Assembly: GCF_937128415.1 (NCBI RefSeq)
Contig: NZ_CAKZMJ010000065.1
Coordinates: 1-64,000, forward strand
Length of the DNA: 64,000 bases
Direction: 5' to 3'
Source: an uncultured Caldilinea sp.
GTDB taxonomy: Bacteria; Chloroflexota; Anaerolineae; Caldilineales; Caldilineaceae
The notes beneath the pieces were generated by a model, which was given only the letters and a program-made list of their open reading frames with translations, ran no database searches and was not told the DNA's origin. Each line of letters starts with the position of its first letter. Positions within the stretch are counted from its first letter, which is position 1. Position numbers and translations under genes: made by a program. This document shows positions 21,741 through 46,854 of the stretch, piece after piece.

Positions 21741-21768
21741 CATGGCGTGTTGTCCATGGCGTGTTGGT
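21741..21768. repeat. 14-bp tandem duplication upstream of the lipoprotein gene
   Basis: CATGGCGTGTTGTC at 21741-21754 is followed by CATGGCGTGTTGGT at 21755-21768. It contains the GCGTGTTG core that recurs in other spacers of this window. Confidence 0.75.
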
Positions 21769-21930
21769 GAATGCACCGACTCACCATACTAGCGCAAAGA
21801 AGCCTTCGCTCCAAACCCACGCAGAACGCAACCACCCAATCCTTAAAAAAACAAAGAATCGACCAATGCACCTACTGCGTCTCTTCCCCAGCGCAAGGAA
21901 TTCGTTGTACAATCAAAGGAGGAGCGTACG

Positions 21931-22692
21931 ATGCGAAAAGTGGCGATTGCACTCTCGAAAGGCGGCGTCGGCAAGAGCACGACGGCGGTCAACCTCGCAG
22001 CGGCGCTGGCGCAGCGTCAACGCCGTATTCTGCTCATCGATATGGACACGCAAGGGCAGCTCGCCAGAATGCTCAATATTGCGCCGACGCACACCGTCGC
22101 CGACGTCGTCAGCGGCGAGGCGCCGCTGAAGGATGCGATCATTGAAGCGCGCCCAGGCGTCGATCTGTTGGCGGGAGGGCGCGGCCTGGCCGGCCTGAAG
22201 CGAGCGATCGACCGCAAAGAGTTCGGCGGGGAGCAGACGCTTTCCGAGGCGCTGGCGGCGCTGGACGCGCGCTATGACTATGTGATCGTCGATACAGCGC
22301 CGGGCTGGGATGTGTTGACCGTGAATGCGCTTTTCTTCGTCGAGGAGGTCCTGACGCCTGTGGCGCTAGAGGTGCTCGCCTTGCAAGGGCTTCAGGAGTT
22401 CATGCGCAGCCTTGCGGCCATTCGCCGGTATCATCCCCGCCTGACGCTGCGCTACATCTTGCCGACGTTCTTCGACCGCCGCGTGCGTAAGTCCGACGAG
22501 ATTCTGCAACAGTTGCGCCAGCATTTTCCCGCACAACTGTGCCATCCGATTCGCTACAATGTGCGCCTTTCGGAGGCGCCCGGCTATGGACAGACCATCT
22601 TCGAGTATGCAGTCACCTCGACGGGTGCAGAAGATTATCGCCTCCTGGCGGAAAGGGTGTTAAACGATGAGCACACGCAAACCGACGCCTGA
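21931..22692 (+). CDS. ParA/MinD-family ATPase
   Basis: Deviant Walker A ATPase of 253 residues related to ParA/Soj. The signature SKGGVGKSTTAVNLA (9-23) has both lysines, switch I is LLIDMDTQGQ, and Walker B is YVIVDTAPGW. Such proteins position DNA or large complexes using ATP-dependent nonspecific DNA binding. No ParB and no parS-like 16-mer were seen; the coupled downstream gene is not a ParB. A good AAAGGAGG site precedes the ATG. It may be an orphan ParA that positions cargo other than chromosomes, but this is inference. Confidence 0.85.
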   Translation: MRKVAIALSKGGVGKSTTAVNLAAALAQRQRRILLIDMDTQGQLARMLNIAPTHTVADVVSGEAPLKDAIIEARPGVDLLAGGRGLAGLKRAIDRKEFGGEQTLSEALAALDARYDYVIVDTAPGWDVLTVNALFFVEEVLTPVALEVLALQGLQEFMRSLAAIRRYHPRLTLRYILPTFFDRRVRKSDEILQQLRQHFPAQLCHPIRYNVRLSEAPGYGQTIFEYAVTSTGAEDYRLLAERVLNDEHTQTDA

Positions 22693-23083
22693 CATTCTCG
22701 ATGCAGTTCTCAACGCGGATGCAGGAGCGGCGGAAGACGAAGCCGTGGTTGCGTTGACCGCGTCGCCTGCCGTCTCTCCACCGCGCGCTGCTCGCCGTGT
22801 GCGGACAAAGGCGCAACTACCGGCCGCTCAGGATCAAACGGCCGCACCGCCTGTCCCGACCGTTGTCAAGCCGCTCGAATGGGAGTATCGCGAGGTGATT
22901 GTGCGCGATTATCGCGGCTGGCGCGTGCGCTTCGTCGATGGACGCGAACAGCCCCACTGGAAGAACGGCCCCACCCTGCGCGAGTACCTGGAGCAGGTCG
23001 GCAAAGAAGGCTGGGAGCTGGTCCACATCGGTGAACGACATCACAACCAAAAGATGATCTATCTCAAACGTCTCAAGAGCTGA
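22667..23083 (+). CDS. Small protein with a DUF4177-like C-terminal domain
   Basis: 138 residues, function unknown. The first 70 residues are Ala/Pro-rich and probably unstructured. The C-terminal part (about 72-136) begins WEYREVIVRDY and ends with LEQVGKEGWELVHIGERHH, which matches the WEY...GWELV pattern of DUF4177. It overlaps the parA-like gene by 26 bases, so the two are almost certainly made together. The acid/basic linker plus small domain would suit an adaptor for the ATPase. Confidence 0.72.
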   Translation: MSTRKPTPDILDAVLNADAGAAEDEAVVALTASPAVSPPRAARRVRTKAQLPAAQDQTAAPPVPTVVKPLEWEYREVIVRDYRGWRVRFVDGREQPHWKNGPTLREYLEQVGKEGWELVHIGERHHNQKMIYLKRLKS

Positions 23084-23090
23084 TTCGTCC

Positions 23091-23687
23091 ATGCTTCAAC
23101 GCCCAATTCTCCTTGACATCCCTGACCGGTTGGAAAGCGAACGGCTCTGGCTGCGAGTTCCGCGCCCCGGCGACGGCGCAGCGATCAACCAGGCCGTACG
23201 GGAATCATTCGAGGAATTACGGCCCTGGCTGCCCTGGGCTGCGACGCTGCCTACGGTCGCCGAGAGCGAAGAATTTGCGCGACGCTCTGCAGTCAGTTAT
23301 CTGGCAAGGGAAGCGTTCACCTGGTTGCTGTGGAGCAAGCAGACCGGCGATCTGATCGGCGCCAGCGGCATGCATGATCTCAACTGGTCGGTGCCATCCA
23401 TGCAAATTGGCTACTGGGTGCGCACCTCGATGACGGGTCAGGGCTATATCACCGAGGCGGTTCGCACCCTCACCCGTTTCGCCTTCGACGTTCTCGGCGC
23501 TTACCGCCTGGAAATTCGCTGTGATGAACGCAACGAGCGCAGCGCAGGCGTGGCGCGCCGAGCCGGTTTTGTGCTGGAAGGCGTTTTGCGCAACGAGCGC
23601 CGGCATCACCTCTCTCAGGAACTGCGCAACACGATGGTGTTTGCCGCGGTCAAGGCTCCCTCGGAGCGCGCCTCCAGCAGTTCATGA
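23091..23687 (+). CDS. GNAT acetyltransferase, RimJ/RimL type
   Basis: N-acetyltransferase of 198 residues. It follows the RimJ/RimL/SpeG pattern: LESERLWLRVPRPGD at the start, QIGYWVRTSMTGQGYITEAV as motif A, then YRLEIRCDERNERSAGVARRAGFVLEG. Substrates in this group are ribosomal protein N-termini or small amines. It lies 7 bases after the DUF4177-like gene and may belong to the same operon. Confidence 0.88.
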   Translation: MLQRPILLDIPDRLESERLWLRVPRPGDGAAINQAVRESFEELRPWLPWAATLPTVAESEEFARRSAVSYLAREAFTWLLWSKQTGDLIGASGMHDLNWSVPSMQIGYWVRTSMTGQGYITEAVRTLTRFAFDVLGAYRLEIRCDERNERSAGVARRAGFVLEGVLRNERRHHLSQELRNTMVFAAVKAPSERASSSS

Positions 23688-23771
23688 AAACTGAAAGAAT
23701 ATCGAAAGGTTGGCTGCCGATGGATGTAAATATACTATAAGATGCTTCCCAGTCTGTGAATCAGGAGAGCT

Positions 23772-23810
23772 GCTTTCAGCCTTTATTTTGTTTCTGTGCA
23801 GGCTGAAAGC
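23772..23810. promoter_or_regulatory. 10-bp inverted repeat upstream of the receiver-like gene
   Basis: GCTTTCAGCC and GGCTGAAAGC are perfect complements separated by 19 bases, with no T run after. A second short repeat, GTTATG/CATAAC, lies at about 23825-23844. Both are in the 213-base leader of the receiver-like gene, which also has an AT-rich TAAATATACTATAAG stretch near 23726-23741 that could be a promoter. Confidence 0.5.
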
Positions 23811-23876
23811 GTGATCAAAACATGGTTATGAACAACGATCCATAACAAAGGGATAAACCCAAACTACAAACGCATA

Positions 23877-24365
<489 letters not shown>

Positions 24366-24464
24366 CGCACAGGCCGAAAACGCACTGCGCATCTTCCAAA
24401 ACTGAAAAGCAGAAGAGTCTGCTGCGCCGTCCGAGTCGAATTCAGAGCCATCGCATGGCCGAAT

Positions 24465-24510
24465 GTTCAACGGCTCTGAGCAGCATGGGGAATGCTCAGA
24501 GCCGTTGAAC
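24465..24510. terminator. 18-bp perfect hairpin between convergent genes
   Basis: GTTCAACGGCTCTGAGCA pairs with TGCTCAGAGCCGTTGAAC around a 10-base loop. No T run follows on either strand, so termination may be by another route, or it may only protect 3' ends. It lies 14 bases past the end of the 1419-residue gene. Confidence 0.7.
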
Positions 24511-24523
24511 TCAACCCACCCAA

Positions 24524-28783
<4,260 letters not shown>

Positions 28784-28872
28784 GGTGTCTCCTTTGTTGA
28801 AAATAGGTTCCAGAAGCATTTCTGTACGACGCAACGCCTTACATCTTCGTAATTTTTGCGCGCCAGCGATCG

Positions 28873-28907
28873 AATAGTAGCGGAATTGCGCTACGAAAAC
28901 GCTACGA
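28873..28907 (-). promoter_or_regulatory. Putative SARP-type operator and promoter of the giant secreted protein
   Basis: On the minus strand TCGTAGCG is repeated exactly with an 11-base period (28907-28900 and 28896-28889), then 9-10 bases later TACTAT (28878-28873) could be the -10. SARP/BTAD regulators are known to bind heptameric direct repeats 11 bases apart just upstream of -10. An inverted copy (CGCTACTA on the opposite sense) overlaps the -10. The predicted leader is about 80 bases. Confidence 0.6.
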
Positions 28908-28957
28908 GGAAGTAGAAACGCCTGAAATTCCTGTAAGTTCCCATTCTTGTTGAGATC

Positions 28958-31900
28958 ATGCACTGGCAACTCTCTCTGTTCGGTGGATTTCAATTTGCAG
29001 TCCACGGACACATCACCGATGAATTTGAGGCGGACAGCGCGCGTGCGCTCTGCGCCTATCTTTTCATGCACAGCGGCGAAACACTGCGCCGCGAACGGTT
29101 GGCCGCACTCTTTTGGCCCGACCAACCTCAGGCCGGCGCACTGCGCAACTTGCGCACTGCGCTCAGCCGAATGCGGCGCGGCCTCGGCTCGCTGAGCGAC
29201 GCCCTGCAGAGCGACAACCAGACGGTGACCTTCCTGCCGCCGGCGGAAGCGTGGGTGGATGCGCTGGCGGCGACTGCGCTCGTCGCCGAAGTGGAAACCC
29301 ATCCTCATCGACGCCTGGCGGGCTGTCCCCTTTGCATCGAAAAATTGCAGCGTCTCGCCGGGCTGTATCGAGGAGAATTTCTGGCAGGCTTCACCCAGGA
29401 AAGTGAATTGTTCGAGGAGTGGGCGGCGACGCAGCGCGAATTCTATCATCGGGCCGCAATCCAGGCGTTCGACGCTCTGGCCGACTATCATCTCCTGCGT
29501 CAAGAGTGGGTGAACGCGCAACGCTGCGCACAGCGGGCGTTGCAGTGGGAGCCCTGGCGCGAGGAAAGTCATCGTCATCTGATGCTGGCCCTGGTCGGTC
29601 AGGGTCAACGCAGCGCGGCGTTGCGACAATTCCAGCTCTGCCTGGAAATCCTGCGTCGCGAGTTCGGCGCGCCTCCTCAGCCGGAGACGATCGAGCTTTA
29701 TGAAAAAATTCTGCGTCAGGGCGTCGCAGGGACGGAAACGGACAACGTTCGCCCTCCGATGCAACTGGCGCCGACCGGTGCGCACTGGCTCGACGATCTG
29801 CCGTTGGTCGGTCGCGAGCAAGAACTCGCCACCATGCTGGATCTGCTGGTTTCGCCGACGACGCGGCTGATCTCCGTGGTGGGGGAAGGGGGCGTCGGCA
29901 AGACGCGGCTGGCGCTGCGCGCCGCGCGGCGCGCAGCGCTGTGTTTCAACGACGGCGCGTTCTATGTCAGCTTAAACCCAGAAGAGCAGGCGGACGCGCA
30001 GCATCTACAACCCATGGAAGCCGCCGCGCGCGTGGCGCAACGCATCGCCCTGGCCTGCGCAATTGCTCTTGATGAAAAAGAAAATTACGTCGAAAGCGTG
30101 CTGTCGTTCTTCCGGAAGCGCAGCGCGCTGCTGCTGCTCGATAGTTTCGAGCAGCATGAGGAGGCGACGCCTTTTCTCCTGACGCTCCTGGAGAATGCAC
30201 CCGAATGCGCGCTGTTGGTGACGGCGCATCGACCGCTGAACGTGCGCATCGAGCGCGCGCTGCGGTTGGAGGGATTGGAGGTCACCCTCCACGCCGATGC
30301 ACAGGCCGGCGTTCCGGACGGCCTCGCCCTCTTCGACGCACTGGCCCGACGTCGCGGCATCGTCGGTGTGCTGGACAAAGCGCATCAGCCCGCGGTGACG
30401 CAAATCTGCCAGGCGGTGGGCGGGCTGCCCCTGGGCATCGAGCTGGCGGTCGCCTGCTTGCCCCACATCGACCGCTTGCAAAGGAGCGCCTGGTCCACCG
30501 AGGCGTTGGCGCAACTCTTGGAGCGCGCCGCTGAGCCGGATGCCCAAACCATGTTGGATTTGCCCCCCCGCCATCGCGGCCTGCGCGCGCTCTTTCAAAC
30601 TGCATGGCGCCTTCTCGAGCCGGCGCTTCAACAGACGCTGGCGAACGTGGCCCTCTTTCGCACTGCCTTCTCTGCGGAGGCGGCGGCCGCTGTGCTAGGC
30701 GTCAAAAAAACCGAAGAGGCTGGCCGTCTCCTCTCGGCGTTGATGGAGCGTTCGCTCTTGCAGCCGGGCCATCAAGGGCGATTTCAACTGCATGACCGCG
30801 TTCGTCGCTTCGCCGCAGAGCAACTGGCCACTTCTTCGACGCATTCGCTCGTTCGTGAACGGTACACAGCGCTCTTTCTGCAAAAATTGGCGTCGGCGGA
30901 TCTGGCGCTGGACGGCGAAAACTCCGCCGACGTTCAGCAAGGACTGGCGCTCGAAATGGAGGATTTGCTGGCAGCCTGGCGCAACGCTCTGGAGGATCAT
31001 CGATGGGAGCTGCTCGCAGCCGCAGCGTCCGCCTTTGCGCGGTTTCACGCCTTGCGTGGGCTATACATTGAAGGCGAGCGCTTGCTGAACGAGTCCGTGC
31101 AATCGCTGCGCAAGGCCCACTTTGAAGCGACTACTTTACGCTCCAGCTCTCTGGCCGCAGACGAACGTCAGACGCAGGCCTCGCGGGCAATTGAACCGAC
31201 GAAGCAGCGGAGCGATGCAACATGGACTGCGTCATTCCAGCAGAACAACAAGGCCTCCACAATGCCCGCCCATGCGCTGGCGCGGCTGCTCATCGCCTGG
31301 AGCCGGCTGTTGGCGCGCCTGAACCAACAGGAGCTCGCCGAAGTCGCGCTGCTCGAGGCGCTGGAGCTGGCGGATGCGCCCGATGCGCGCGCAGATGCCC
31401 TGATCGATCTGGGCTGGTGCATCTTCCATCTCGGGCGCACCTCAGATGCAATGGAACCGCTGCGCCAGGCGCTGCAGCTCGCCGATCGCCTCGAAGACGC
31501 TCGACGCCGCGCCTACGCGCTCAACGGGTTGGCGGCGCTGCATCAGCGCCGCGGAGAGAATGAACAGACGCGCAACCTTCTCTTAGAAGCGCTGTCCCTG
31601 GTGCGACAGGAAGGCGACCTGACGATGGCCGCCGTGATTCTCGGCAATCTGAGCATTCATTACAATCAGGTGGGCGACCATATCCAGGAGCTTGCATTTC
31701 TGAAAGAAGCTCTGGCCATTCATCAGGCCCAGCGCAACGTGCGCATGGAAGCCAACACGCTGTACATGCTCGGGATTCACTACGACGCCCGCGGTCAATA
31801 TGCTGAAGCGCAGACGCATTACCAACGAGCATTGAGATTGGCCGAATCGTTCGGCGATCGTTTCGCCATGCTGGAAATCTGGATCAACATCGGCATTTCT

Positions 31901-32556
31901 CGCGACCAGATGGGCGATTACGTTGGCGCGCTCACAGCGACGCAACATGCGCTGGCCCTCGAACGCGAGGTCAACAACCCGCAGGTGCGCTGCGCGATCT
32001 TCGCCAACCTGAGCCTGCACCATCACCATCTCGGCGAGCAGCTCCAGGCGCTGCGCTATGCGCAACAAGCCATTGAGCTGGCGAACGCAATCGAAATGCC
32101 GTTGATGGCGGCCTACGGCCACGATTTTCGAGGACATGCCCTGCTGGCGCTGAATCGCAGCGACGAGGCGGAAGAAGCCTATCGGCAGGCGTTGCGCCTA
32201 CGCGAGCAAAGCGGGCTATCCATCCTGGGGCTGGAATCGCGCGCGGGGCTGGCGCGCGTGGCGCTGGCGCGCGGCGATGTGAAGGCCGCCGCAGCCTGGG
32301 CGGAGCCGATCGCCGAACACCTCTTGAACGCCGTATTGGAAGGACTGGAAGAGCCGTTGCGCGCCTACTGGACGGTCTACCAGGTCCTGCGCGCTGCCAA
32401 CGATCCCCGCCAAGAGCTTGTCCTTCAGCGCGCCACAACGTTGATTCAAGCCCGCGCAGCTCGCATCACAGACGCAGACAGCCGTCATCTCTATCTCACA
32501 CAGGTGGAGGCGCACAGACAATTGTTGCACGCATTGAACACCAAGAAAGGGGAGTA

Positions 32557-32557
<1 letters not shown>
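28958..32557 (+). CDS. SARP/BTAD-type transcriptional activator with ATPase and TPR domains
   Basis: Large signal-transducing regulator, 1199 residues. The N-terminal winged helix (about 1-95) reads ALCAYLFMHSGETLRRERLAA and WPDQPQAGALRNLRTALSRM. The bacterial transcriptional activation domain follows (about 100-250), including the CPLC motif common in Chloroflexota members. A STAND-type NTPase has Walker A GEGGVGKTR (about 309-317) and a Walker B-like ALLLLDSFEQ. The C-terminal 450 residues are TPR repeats. Such proteins activate nearby genes on sensing a ligand through the TPR arm. It diverges from the giant secreted protein gene, with a candidate operator between them, and its stop overlaps the antiporter start (TAATG). 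Confidence 0.9.
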
Positions 32558-34716
<2,159 letters not shown>

Positions 34717-34733
34717 GAGGCGTGTTGCAGGGT

Positions 34734-34783
34734 GCGTGTTGCGTGGTGCACCGCAGCGACGGAACGCACAACACGCAACACGC
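34734..34783. repeat. 12-bp inverted repeat of the GTGTTGCGTG family between convergent genes
   Basis: GCGTGTTGCGTG (34734-34745) and CACGCAACACGC (34772-34783) are perfect complements with a 26-base loop. Another GCGTGTTGC lies just before, at about 34720. No T run follows, so it is only a possible terminator for the antiporter and HMG-CoA synthase genes. Similar words occur at 47794-47827 and 59707-59726. Confidence 0.65.
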
Positions 34784-34790
34784 GACACTT

Positions 34791-35845
<1,055 letters not shown>

Positions 35846-35847
35846 CT

Positions 35848-37176
<1,329 letters not shown>

Positions 37177-37210
37177 GCTGGATTCTCAACCTCATGTGCG
37201 ACGAATCTCT

Positions 37211-37825
<615 letters not shown>

Positions 37826-37871
37826 GAAGTTTTTCTTCACCGTTCAGAAATCATCAACCAATTCCGCAACA

Positions 37872-37902
37872 TGGACGAAAAATGGGCTGCCGGCGGCAGC
37901 CC
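37872..37902 (-). terminator. Intrinsic terminator after khpA
   Basis: On the minus strand GGGCTGCC-GCC-GGCAGCCC is followed by ATTTTTCG. It would end the ffh-rpsP-khpA transcript before rimM, so rimM-mvaA-HMGS would need readthrough or its own promoter; none was clear. The rest of the 37841-38059 spacer shows nothing else. Confidence 0.75.
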
Positions 37903-38059
37903 TCGTATGGATTTCACCTGACAACCGAAGTGCAGCGCCGGTCGCCTCTTCCACCTTTCGCCCAAAATGTCTGCACCCAAACGCCTGTGTCTAAGCGTCT
38001 GCGGTCGACAGCAGCCGAGAAAGACGCCGCCCGTCTGTGCATTCGGCTGTGATCAGGCG

Positions 38060-38287
38060 TCAGTCGATTTCGAGCAGCACCGGCTTGCGGTGGTGGCGCG
38101 CCGCCACCTCCAGCAGCGCGCGCATGGCATTGGCGACGCGTCCATTGCGACCGACGACGCGACCGACGTCCTGCTGCGCCACGCGCAGCTTGATGATCGT
38201 CTCGCGTCGCGTCTCTTTGGTGTAGACGCGCACGCGGTCGGGCTGTTCAACCAGCGACTCGGCGAGATAGCGGATCAGCTCTTCCAT
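38060..38287 (-). CDS. khpA: KH-domain RNA-binding protein (KhpA/YlqC)
   Basis: Small KH-domain protein of 75 residues that, in related bacteria, works with KhpB/Jag on RNA and cell-division control. The KH core is visible as RVAQQDVGRVVGRNGRVANAM, containing the GxxG-type loop GRNG. It lies between rpsP and rimM as in many Gram-positive bacteria. The ATG at 38287 is preferred over a TTG two codons earlier. Confidence 0.92.
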   Translation of the reverse strand: MEELIRYLAESLVEQPDRVRVYTKETRRETIIKLRVAQQDVGRVVGRNGRVANAMRALLEVAARHHRKPVLLEID

Positions 38288-38303
38288 AGTCAAGTCTTCG
38301 TAT

Positions 38304-38609
38304 TCAGGCCGACGCAGTCGCCGCCGCAGCCTCGTCAGCCGCGGGCTGGGGGATCGGCTTGCCCTTCTCGTCGATCAGATTGTAGCGGCGCAGGATGCGA
38401 AAGACGCCGTCGCTGGGCTGTGCGCCCTGCTTGAGCCAGTAGACGGTGCGCTCCATCTTCAGCTCGACCGTCTCCGGGTTGGTGTGCGGATTGTAGGTGC
38501 CGATGCTTTCAATAAAGCGCCCATCGCGCGGCGAGCGCTTGTCGGCCACCACAATGCGGTAGAACGGCATCTTTTTGGCGCCCATGCGGCGCAACCGAAT
38601 TCGGATCAT
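38304..38609 (-). CDS. rpsP: 30S ribosomal protein S16
   Basis: Small-subunit protein of 101 residues starting MIRIRLRRMGAKKMPFYRIV, with the conserved VADKRSPRDGRFIE. An Ala-rich tail extends the usual length of about 85 residues. AAGGAG precedes the ATG. It lies between ffh and khpA in the common order. Confidence 0.97.
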   Translation of the reverse strand: MIRIRLRRMGAKKMPFYRIVVADKRSPRDGRFIESIGTYNPHTNPETVELKMERTVYWLKQGAQPSDGVFRILRRYNLIDEKGKPIPQPAADEAAAATASA

Positions 38610-38704
38610 AATCGTGTGCTCTCCTTGGCAATCAGTTCCTGTCGCAATCTATTGTTCAATTCTCAGACCAATTTCGATTGATTGTGCAAATGGCCGCCCC
38701 TCTC

Positions 38705-38757
38705 CATCTTTCCAAATAGAGGATCGCACGCAGGACGGAGCGTGAATTTGGAAGATG
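38705..38757 (-). other. Long hairpin in the ffh-rpsP spacer
   Basis: CATCTTTCCAAAT and ATTTGGAAGATG pair with one bulged T. An inner stem CACGC/GCGTG sits in the loop. There is no T run, so it looks like an RNA-processing or stability element in a shared transcript. Confidence 0.6.
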
Positions 38758-38804
38758 AATCGCGGTCGGGCCATGCGCCAACGCATCCGGTGCAGCAACT
38801 CAAC

Positions 38805-40199
<1,395 letters not shown>

Positions 40200-40367
40200 A
40201 GCGGCTCTTTTCGCTCACGAATCGATCGTCGCAATTCCCAGTGCGCTGAACTTCCTCTGTGCAAGTGCACTGTGCATGTCATGCAAAATACACCATATTG
40301 TACCGGCAAGATAGGGGCTGGTCAAACTTTTCCGGCTGCGCTGTTCAATTCAAGCCCAAAGGCGTTT

Positions 40368-43372
<3,005 letters not shown>

Positions 43373-43376
43373 TCGC

Positions 43377-43382
43377 ATTATA
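43377..43382 (-). promoter_or_regulatory. Consensus -10 directly before the Cys-rich protein start
   Basis: A perfect TATAAT ends 4 bases before ATGATG; the -35 region (TTTTGG at 17 bases) is weak. The expected transcription start falls at or within the ATG pair and there is no ribosome-binding site, so a leaderless mRNA is predicted. Confidence 0.5.
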
Positions 43383-43409
43383 CCCGGTGGAATGTGCGCC
43401 CAAAAGTGC

Positions 43410-43447
<38 letters not shown>

Positions 43448-43513
43448 GGACGGTTGCGTGGAGACGCAGAGCCTTGTCTCGACGGGCTGGTCGATGGAGA
43501 AGATGGAACAGGA

Positions 43514-44434
<921 letters not shown>

Positions 44435-44445
<11 letters not shown>

Positions 44446-45205
44446 TCTTTCCGGCCGCATTGCGATCGTAACCGGCGCCAGCCGCCGCGCCGGCATCGGC
44501 GCCGCCATCGCCCGCAAGCTGGCGGGCGCCGGCGCAGATCTCCTGATCACGTACTTTTTACCCTACGACCGACGCACCTACGGAGAGCCGATGGAAGGCG
44601 AAGTGGAGCATCTTCTGGGCGAGCTGCGGGCGCTCGGCGTGCGCGCTTACGGCCTGGAGGCCAATCTCAGCCAGCCTGAGGTTCCGCGCCACATTTTCGA
44701 CGCCGTGCATAGCCTGCTGGGCGCTCCGTCGATCCTGGTCAACAACGCCTGCCATTCCGAGTCGGGAAGCATCGAACAGCTCGACGCCCAGCAGCTCGAC
44801 CGGCATTACGCCGTCAACGTGCGCGGCGCGGTGCTGATGTGCAAGGAGTTTCTGCGTCGCTGGCGCGGCGCACGCGGGGGGCGCATCATCAGCCTCACCT
44901 CCGGACAGTGCGCCGGGCCGATGCCGGGCGAGTTGGCGTATGCGGTCACAAAAGCCGCCATCGACGCCATGACCATCTCGCTGGCGGCGGAAGTCGCCGG
45001 CCGCGGGGTGACGGTCAACGCCGTCGATCCCGGCCCGACCGACACAGGTTGGATGAGCGATGCGCTGCGCGAGGCCATCGCCGCCAAAAGCTATCTGGGT
45101 CGCGTCGGCCTTCCCGACGACGCCGCCAACCTGGTCTGTTTTCTCGCCTCCGACCAAGGAGAATGGATCACCGGGCAGGTTATTCGCTCACGCGGAGGAA
45201 TTTAG
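44435..45205 (+). CDS. Short-chain dehydrogenase/reductase
   Basis: NAD(P)-dependent oxidoreductase of 256 residues. The dinucleotide loop reads TGASRRAGIGAAIA, two residues longer than the classical TGxxxGIG. Further markers are NNAC, the catalytic Ser in LTSGQCA, Tyr/Lys in YAVTKAA (about 168-174), and the end ITGQVIRSRGG. The style is that of 3-oxoacyl-ACP reductases and sugar dehydrogenases. Substrate unknown. Coupled by overlap to the recombinase gene. Confidence 0.88.
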
Positions 45206-45223
45206 CAATCGACAGGGGCTCTC

Positions 45224-46264
<1,041 letters not shown>

Positions 46265-46281
46265 ACAAAATTCATTGAAAG

Positions 46282-46316
46282 CGCCTTTCCAGAAACTTCG
46301 TGCTTTCTGAAAGGCG
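46282..46316. other. Hairpin before the NUDIX gene
   Basis: CGCCTTT-C-CAGAAA pairs with TTTCTG-AAAGGCG with one bulged C and an 8-base loop. It ends 15 bases before the NUDIX start codon and has no T run. It may end the HAD transcript or fold in the NUDIX leader. Confidence 0.5.
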
Positions 46317-46331
46317 GGTGGGGTTGATCCT

Positions 46332-46796
46332 ATGGAAGTGCGACGTCGTTATCCCGATGCACCGCTGGTGGGCGTGGCGGCTGTAGTCTTTGACCCGATG
46401 GGGCGTGTCCTGCTCGTTCAGCGAGGCCGCCCTCCGCGCGCCGGAACGTGGGGGCTGCCCGGCGGCCTGCTGGAGGTGGGAGAGACGCTGAGCGCCGGCG
46501 TGCAGCGCGAGGTGCGCGAAGAGTGCGGCGTCGAGATCGCCGTCGGCGATGTGGCGGGCGTCTTCGAGCCGATCACCCGCGATGAGGCGGGCCGCGTCGA
46601 ATATCACTATGTTGTGATCGACTTCTGGGCGAGCTGGGTCAGCGGCGAGGCGCAGCCACACGATGACGCCGCCGCCGTCGCCTGGGCCTCCCTGGACGCG
46701 CTGGATCGCTACCATCTCCACCCTGACACGCGCAAGGTGATCGAACAGGCGCACGCCCTGTGGGCGCAGAAAAATACAGCGACAGACGTGGCATGA
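46332..46796 (+). CDS. NUDIX hydrolase (ADP-ribose pyrophosphatase-like)
   Basis: Hydrolyses a nucleoside diphosphate linked to another moiety. The 154 residues contain a complete NUDIX box, beginning GLLEVGE and continuing REVREECGVEI (GX5EX7REVxEExG). N-terminal PLVGVAAVVFDPMGRVLLVQRG resembles ADP-ribose or nucleotide-sugar pyrophosphatases. No ribosome-binding site is clear before the ATG. The 58-base gap to the convergent ribokinase contains a TTGCG/CGCAA and CCGCC/GGCGG hairpin at about 46802-46843. Confidence 0.9.
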   Translation: MEVRRRYPDAPLVGVAAVVFDPMGRVLLVQRGRPPRAGTWGLPGGLLEVGETLSAGVQREVREECGVEIAVGDVAGVFEPITRDEAGRVEYHYVVIDFWASWVSGEAQPHDDAAAVAWASLDALDRYHLHPDTRKVIEQAHALWAQKNTATDVA

Positions 46797-46854
46797 CTTG
46801 TTTGCGCGGGAGCGCCGCCGTTATGCTCCTGGCGGAAACGCAACCGAGTTCAGC

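Noticed and set aside
21931..23083. Chromosome or plasmid partition locus parAB
   Set aside because: The second gene has no ParB helix-turn-helix or GERRxR motif, and no parS-like sites were seen.
28784..29821. Upstream extension of the giant secreted protein frame into the regulator gene
   Set aside because: A strong ribosome site and a signal peptide at 28783 fix the start, and the extension is antisense to the BTAD domain.
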